A DNA stretch of 7,639 nucleotides from Geobacillus icigianus (GTDB lineage Bacteria; Bacillota; Bacilli; Bacillales; Anoxybacillaceae): the NCBI RefSeq assembly GCF_000750005.1, contig NZ_JPYA01000136.1, positions 1-7,639 on the forward strand. The letters are read 5' to 3'. The notes beneath the pieces were generated by a model. The model had not been told where the DNA came from. It worked only from the letters and a program-made list of their open reading frames with translations, and ran no database searches. Positions within the stretch are counted from its first letter, which is position 1, and every line of letters begins with the position of its first letter. Below are positions 5,454 to 7,639 of the stretch, one piece after another. A program made the translations under genes and the position numbers.

Positions 5454-6506
5454 ATGGAAGAGTTAGCAAAACACATTCCTAACATTCCGATAGATAGGGG
5501 GTATTGGTTTGTAAGGACGAATTCAGGAGAGTATTATGACCATTTTGTTCATGATGGATTCATAGGTATCGGATGGAACCAAATTGAGTTGAAACACTTA
5601 CACGATCACCGTCCATTAGAAGATATTGTTCGGGCAAAATACAAGAACGAAAACAGGCCCAAGTATGTAGCCAATCAGATTAAGGCGTTTTGTCATGACA
5701 TCAAGAAGGGCGATGTTGTGTTAATTCCTTCTAATAAATCAGCTTATATACACTTTGGAATTATACAAGACGAAACGCCTTACGAGGAAAATATCCCCAT
5801 TGAGATTGAAGATATGGACGAACATTCGGAGTGGTTCTTTGAGTATGAAGGAGTTTGCCCTTATCGCAAACGAAGAAAAGTAAAATGGATTAAGGTTGTA
5901 AGAAGAGATCATTTAGACCCGCAGTTATACAGGCTTATTTATTCTCAGCATACTATTTCCAAAGCGGATGGATATGCCGAGTATATTGATAAAGCGTTAT
6001 TTGACTTTTATATCAAGGGAGACAAGTGTCATTTTATTCTACATGTGCGCAAGAAAGACCACATCAAAGCTCATCACTTCATATCTTTCATGTCTGATTT
6101 GTTCGCGTTGGCTGATAGTCATTCTGACGATGAAATTGATATTAAAATCAATGTCCAGTCTCCCGGAGCCATCGAATTAATAGGGTATATTCCTGCTATC
6201 ATCATGATAGCAGTAGCACTCGTTGGGGTGATCGGCGGGCGAGTAAAGTTTTTCGGCATAGAATTCGATACACCGGGGATTGTGGGAAGGTTGCTGGAGT
6301 GGCAAAAACTAAAGCAGCAAGGTCAAACTCAAGAGGGAGTTAACGAGCCAAACGATGAACAAAAAGAACGTTTGATTATGAATGCAGAAAATCTTGAAAT
6401 TCAATTACCCGGACAATTGCAAAAATCATTACAAGCATACGTTGAATCTCTGAGTAAACAAACTTCTCTACCAGTAGAAGCGAAAGATGAAAAAAAGGAA
6501 GAATAA
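5454..6506 (+). CDS. PUA/EVE-like plus membrane-segment protein, candidate moron or defence factor
   Basis: This 350-aa protein lies outside the replication functions. Residues about 16-180 resemble the PUA/EVE-like modules found with modification-dependent restriction (COG4127-type): GYWFVRTNSGE, then DGFIGIGWNQIEL, then IKKGDVVLIPS with AYIHFGII, and RRKVKWIKVVRRDHLDPQL followed by HTIS. A second alpha/beta region (about 180-235) ends in VQSPGAIELIG, which runs into one strong membrane segment (about 239-262, IPAIIMIAVALVGVIGG). The C-terminal about 85 residues are polar and helical. So a soluble sensor-like part is tied to the membrane. The start at 5454 suits the AAGGGGAG site (9 nt); ATG 5448 and 5445 are too close. 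It is more AT-rich than the upstream genes. No catalytic residues are recognised; the domain match is by pattern and the defence role is inferred. Confidence 0.85.
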   Translation: MEELAKHIPNIPIDRGYWFVRTNSGEYYDHFVHDGFIGIGWNQIELKHLHDHRPLEDIVRAKYKNENRPKYVANQIKAFCHDIKKGDVVLIPSNKSAYIHFGIIQDETPYEENIPIEIEDMDEHSEWFFEYEGVCPYRKRRKVKWIKVVRRDHLDPQLYRLIYSQHTISKADGYAEYIDKALFDFYIKGDKCHFILHVRKKDHIKAHHFISFMSDLFALADSHSDDEIDIKINVQSPGAIELIGYIPAIIMIAVALVGVIGGRVKFFGIEFDTPGIVGRLLEWQKLKQQGQTQEGVNEPNDEQKERLIMNAENLEIQLPGQLQKSLQAYVESLSKQTSLPVEAKDEKKEE

Positions 6507-6521
6507 GCTTCATTCTTCCTT
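6495..6521. terminator. Bidirectional terminator between convergent genes
   Basis: AAGGAAGAAT and ATTCTTCCTT form a perfect 10-bp stem with a 7-nt loop, spanning the stop codons of both convergent genes. On the minus strand a seven-T run overlaps and follows the stem, a good intrinsic terminator; on the plus strand it is followed by the pyrimidine-rich TCTCCTTAT, which is weaker. Confidence 0.7.
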
Positions 6522-6731
6522 CTCCTTATAACGGTTTTCGATTTTAAAGAAACTTTTCACTGTCAATATTGCGAACACGAGAGAGACAAGTTCTCTAATA
6601 TAAAAAACACCTACGGTACGGTTTCCAAATACGTCCAGTTTCAATAGGGTGAGGTCGTACAACAAGAAGAAAAAGGCAATAAGAAGTACAGACATATTCA
6701 CTTGAGAAAGAATGCCAATGATTTTCTTCAT
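6510..6731 (-). CDS. Small two-helix membrane protein, 73 aa
   Basis: This is the only convincing minus-strand gene in the window. The 73-aa product has two hydrophobic segments, at about residues 12-30 (NMSVLLIAFFFLLYDLTLL) and about 46-63 (RELVSLVFAILTVKSFF), separated by a short loop with FGNRTVG. It ends in a charged tail (KIENRYKEKEE), so it is probably an inner-membrane hairpin with both ends in the cytoplasm. The ribosome site GAGGTGA lies just before the ATG with tight spacing. It has its own promoter and converges, with a 3-nt gap, on the membrane-anchored PUA/EVE-like gene. I recognise no family. Holin, superinfection-exclusion protein or partner of the convergent gene are all possible; the isolated orientation argues against a lysis role in the late operon. 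Confidence 0.75.
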   Translation of the reverse strand: MKKIIGILSQVNMSVLLIAFFFLLYDLTLLKLDVFGNRTVGVFYIRELVSLVFAILTVKSFFKIENRYKEKEE

Positions 6732-6789
6732 GTCACCTCGCCCCCTTTTTTAATCATATTCAACAACAACAGAAATGTTTCCTTATGAC

Positions 6790-6817
6790 TTAATAATATC
6801 ATTTTTACTTTTGTCAA
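6790..6817 (-). promoter_or_regulatory. Sigma-A-type promoter for the small membrane protein
   Basis: On the minus strand a consensus -35 TTGACA (6812-6817) is followed after 16 bp by TATTAA (6790-6795), a 4 of 6 match to -10. Transcription would start near 6783 and leave a leader of about 50 nt before the gene. The surrounding DNA is very AT-rich. This suggests expression independent of the phage operon, as usual for lysogenic cargo. Confidence 0.6.
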
Positions 6818-6858
6818 AGCAAAACTTATTTATAACACTGTATTTTTGTCGTGTGAAT

Positions 6859-6929
6859 GCCACTAATAAGTGAAAAGTGGCAAGCCGAACCTCTTTCCAT
6901 TGGCGTCACCCGATCGGGTGGCGTTTTTT
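6859..6929 (+). terminator. Two-hairpin leader or small RNA ending in an intrinsic terminator
   Basis: GCCACT (6859-6864) pairs with AGTGGC (6876-6881). Further on, CGTCACCC (6904-6911) pairs with GGGTGGCG (6916-6923) around GATC (8 bp with one T-G wobble), followed directly by six Ts (6924-6929). The second hairpin is the best plus-strand intrinsic terminator in the window. A weak -10-like TATAAC is at 6831-6836 with no good -35. The unit could be a short non-coding RNA, an attenuator for the next gene, or a barrier isolating it from the cargo block. Confidence 0.65.
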
Positions 6930-6949
6930 ATTTGAGCGAGGTGATGCAC

Positions 6950-7102
6950 GTGTATAAGTTGCGCGAGGCATTGGGTGATAAAGACAAACAAAAGTTAAAC
7001 CGCATGAAGAAAGACAGGATGACCTGGCGCGATTGGCTCGATGTGATGGGTGTGAACCGACCGACGTACAAGCGACATCGAGGAGCGGTGAAGAGGAAAT
7101 GA
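6950..7102 (+). CDS. Small basic phage protein, 50 aa
   Basis: The start is taken as GTG 6950 because GAGGTGA ends 5 nt upstream, the same spacing as at 2595 and 3464; ATG 6944 in the same frame would overlap that site and add only two residues. The product is basic, with KLREALGDKDKQKLNRMKKD followed by MTWRDWLDVMGVNRPTYKR, and ends GAVKRK. The tryptophan-containing second half looks like a short helix-turn-helix or docking peptide. I recall similar small orphan proteins in Bacillaceae prophages but no function. It follows a strong terminator, so it needs its own promoter or antitermination. Confidence 0.6.
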   Translation: MYKLREALGDKDKQKLNRMKKDRMTWRDWLDVMGVNRPTYKRHRGAVKRK

Positions 7103-7124
7103 AGTTTGAAAATCCGAGATCGAT

Positions 7125-7144
7125 ACCATCGTTTTAGCGATGGT
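7125..7144 (+). other. Perfect 7-bp hairpin without T run
   Basis: ACCATCG pairs with CGATGGT around a TTTTAG loop, 22 nt after the stop of the 50-aa gene. No T tract follows, so it is not an intrinsic terminator; it may be a processing site, an operator-like inverted repeat or chance. The rest of the gap to 7297 shows no coding frame of note: only frames of 14 codons or fewer, an extended -10-like TGTTATAC at 7203, and a ribosome site at 7284. Confidence 0.35.
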
Positions 7145-7297
7145 GGATCATACTACAGGTTCGTTAATGATTTCGGCGCTGTAGCCAGTCAAACACTTTG
7201 CTGTTATACGTGACAAGTGATGTCGATATTTGACGAAAGAATGATGTAGGAAAAACTCTCCTTTTGTCGTATTGGGTAGGCGGAAGGAGGGCGTTAT

Positions 7298-7639
7298 ATG
7301 GATGATAATTTTAAAAAAATATCACAATCACAACAGAACATTAAAAAAGTGTTTGAGGATTTAAATTTGAGCGACCGGTTAAAATTTACTTACCCAGAAT
7401 CATTAACAAATTATCAAATCAGCGATCAATTTAATGCAACGGTAAATCGTATGAGGGAGATACAACAACGGCTTGCAGAACAAAAGGAGCGTGAAAAACA
7501 AGAAGAACTCGAGTACAGAAAAGCCGTATTAAGTGCTTTACAAGGAATAGAAAAAAACACGGCTTTTCTTTCAGAAGTTACGCTTTTATTACAAAAGAAT
7601 ATTGAAAATCAAGATGAACTATTTCAATTACTTGTAGAA
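7298..7639 (+). CDS. Coiled-coil protein of unknown function, N-terminal part
   Basis: The frame starts at an ATG with AAGGAGG 7 nt upstream and stays open to the right edge, so the gene is cut by the window after 114 codons. The sequence is AT-rich and polar: an N-terminal QSQQNIKKVFEDL, a segment SDRLKFTYPESLTNYQIS, then a long charged helix (about 45-80, RMREIQQRLAEQKEREKQEE) and a second helix with IEKNTAFLSEVTLLLQKNIENQDEL. The latter resembles a family I remember from Firmicutes genomes in which a helical N-ALL-E-…-LL-…-N-E-QDE-…-LL segment precedes a C-terminal effector-like or unknown part. Function unknown. Base composition differs from the replication genes, suggesting a further cargo gene rather than terminase. 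Confidence 0.8.
   Translation, partial: MDDNFKKISQSQQNIKKVFEDLNLSDRLKFTYPESLTNYQISDQFNATVNRMREIQQRLAEQKEREKQEELEYRKAVLSALQGIEKNTAFLSEVTLLLQKNIENQDELFQLLVE

Noticed and set aside
1..7639. CRISPR array, tRNA, rRNA or insertion sequence
   Set aside because: No evenly spaced short repeats, no cloverleaf-like segments and no transposase or terminal inverted repeats were seen.

Overview
The window reads as the replication-to-late-switch segment of a temperate phage or prophage of a Bacillaceae host. Supporting signs are strong GGAGG-type ribosome binding sites, ATG/GTG starts, and a gene set (DnaD-like replication protein, DnaB helicase, XtrA/YqaO-like protein, RusA resolvase, Xpf/YqaQ-like sigma factor) that parallels the B. 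subtilis PBSX and skin elements in content and approximate order. The composition would suit a thermophilic Geobacillus-type host, but that is a guess.

Layout. Positions 1-2188 hold the end of a DnaD-domain protein, a full DnaB helicase and two overlapping small genes, the second Fbp-like. Positions 2189-2600 hold an XtrA/YqaO-like gene between hairpin-plus-T-run repeats that recur in both orientations. Positions 2595-4522 are a packed chain of small genes joined by ATGA overlaps: two cysteine-rich proteins, the RusA resolvase, a 25-codon ORF, a coiled-coil protein, a basic 45-aa protein, a helix-hairpin-helix protein and a basic 46-aa protein. Positions 4523-4820 hold a 55-aa zinc-ribbon gene flanked by a 28-nt imperfect direct repeat. 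Positions 4865-5365 encode the Xpf-like sigma factor, closing the early/middle operon with a weak terminator.

After xpf the character changes. A more AT-rich 350-aa gene has a PUA/EVE-like N-terminal region and one membrane segment. It converges on a minus-strand gene for a 73-aa two-helix membrane protein, which has its own promoter and shares a bidirectional terminator with it. A good intrinsic terminator then precedes a 50-aa basic protein, and a non-coding stretch precedes a coiled-coil protein that runs off the window. In PBSX the terminase follows xpf. Here at least four accessory genes intervene, so this looks like a moron (accessory cargo) block, and the membrane-linked sensor-like protein is the best candidate for an undescribed defence or superinfection-exclusion system.

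How it works together (inference): the DnaD-like protein and helicase start replication, RusA and the small helix-hairpin-helix protein process branched DNA, and Xpf switches on late transcription, while the cargo genes run on their own signals.
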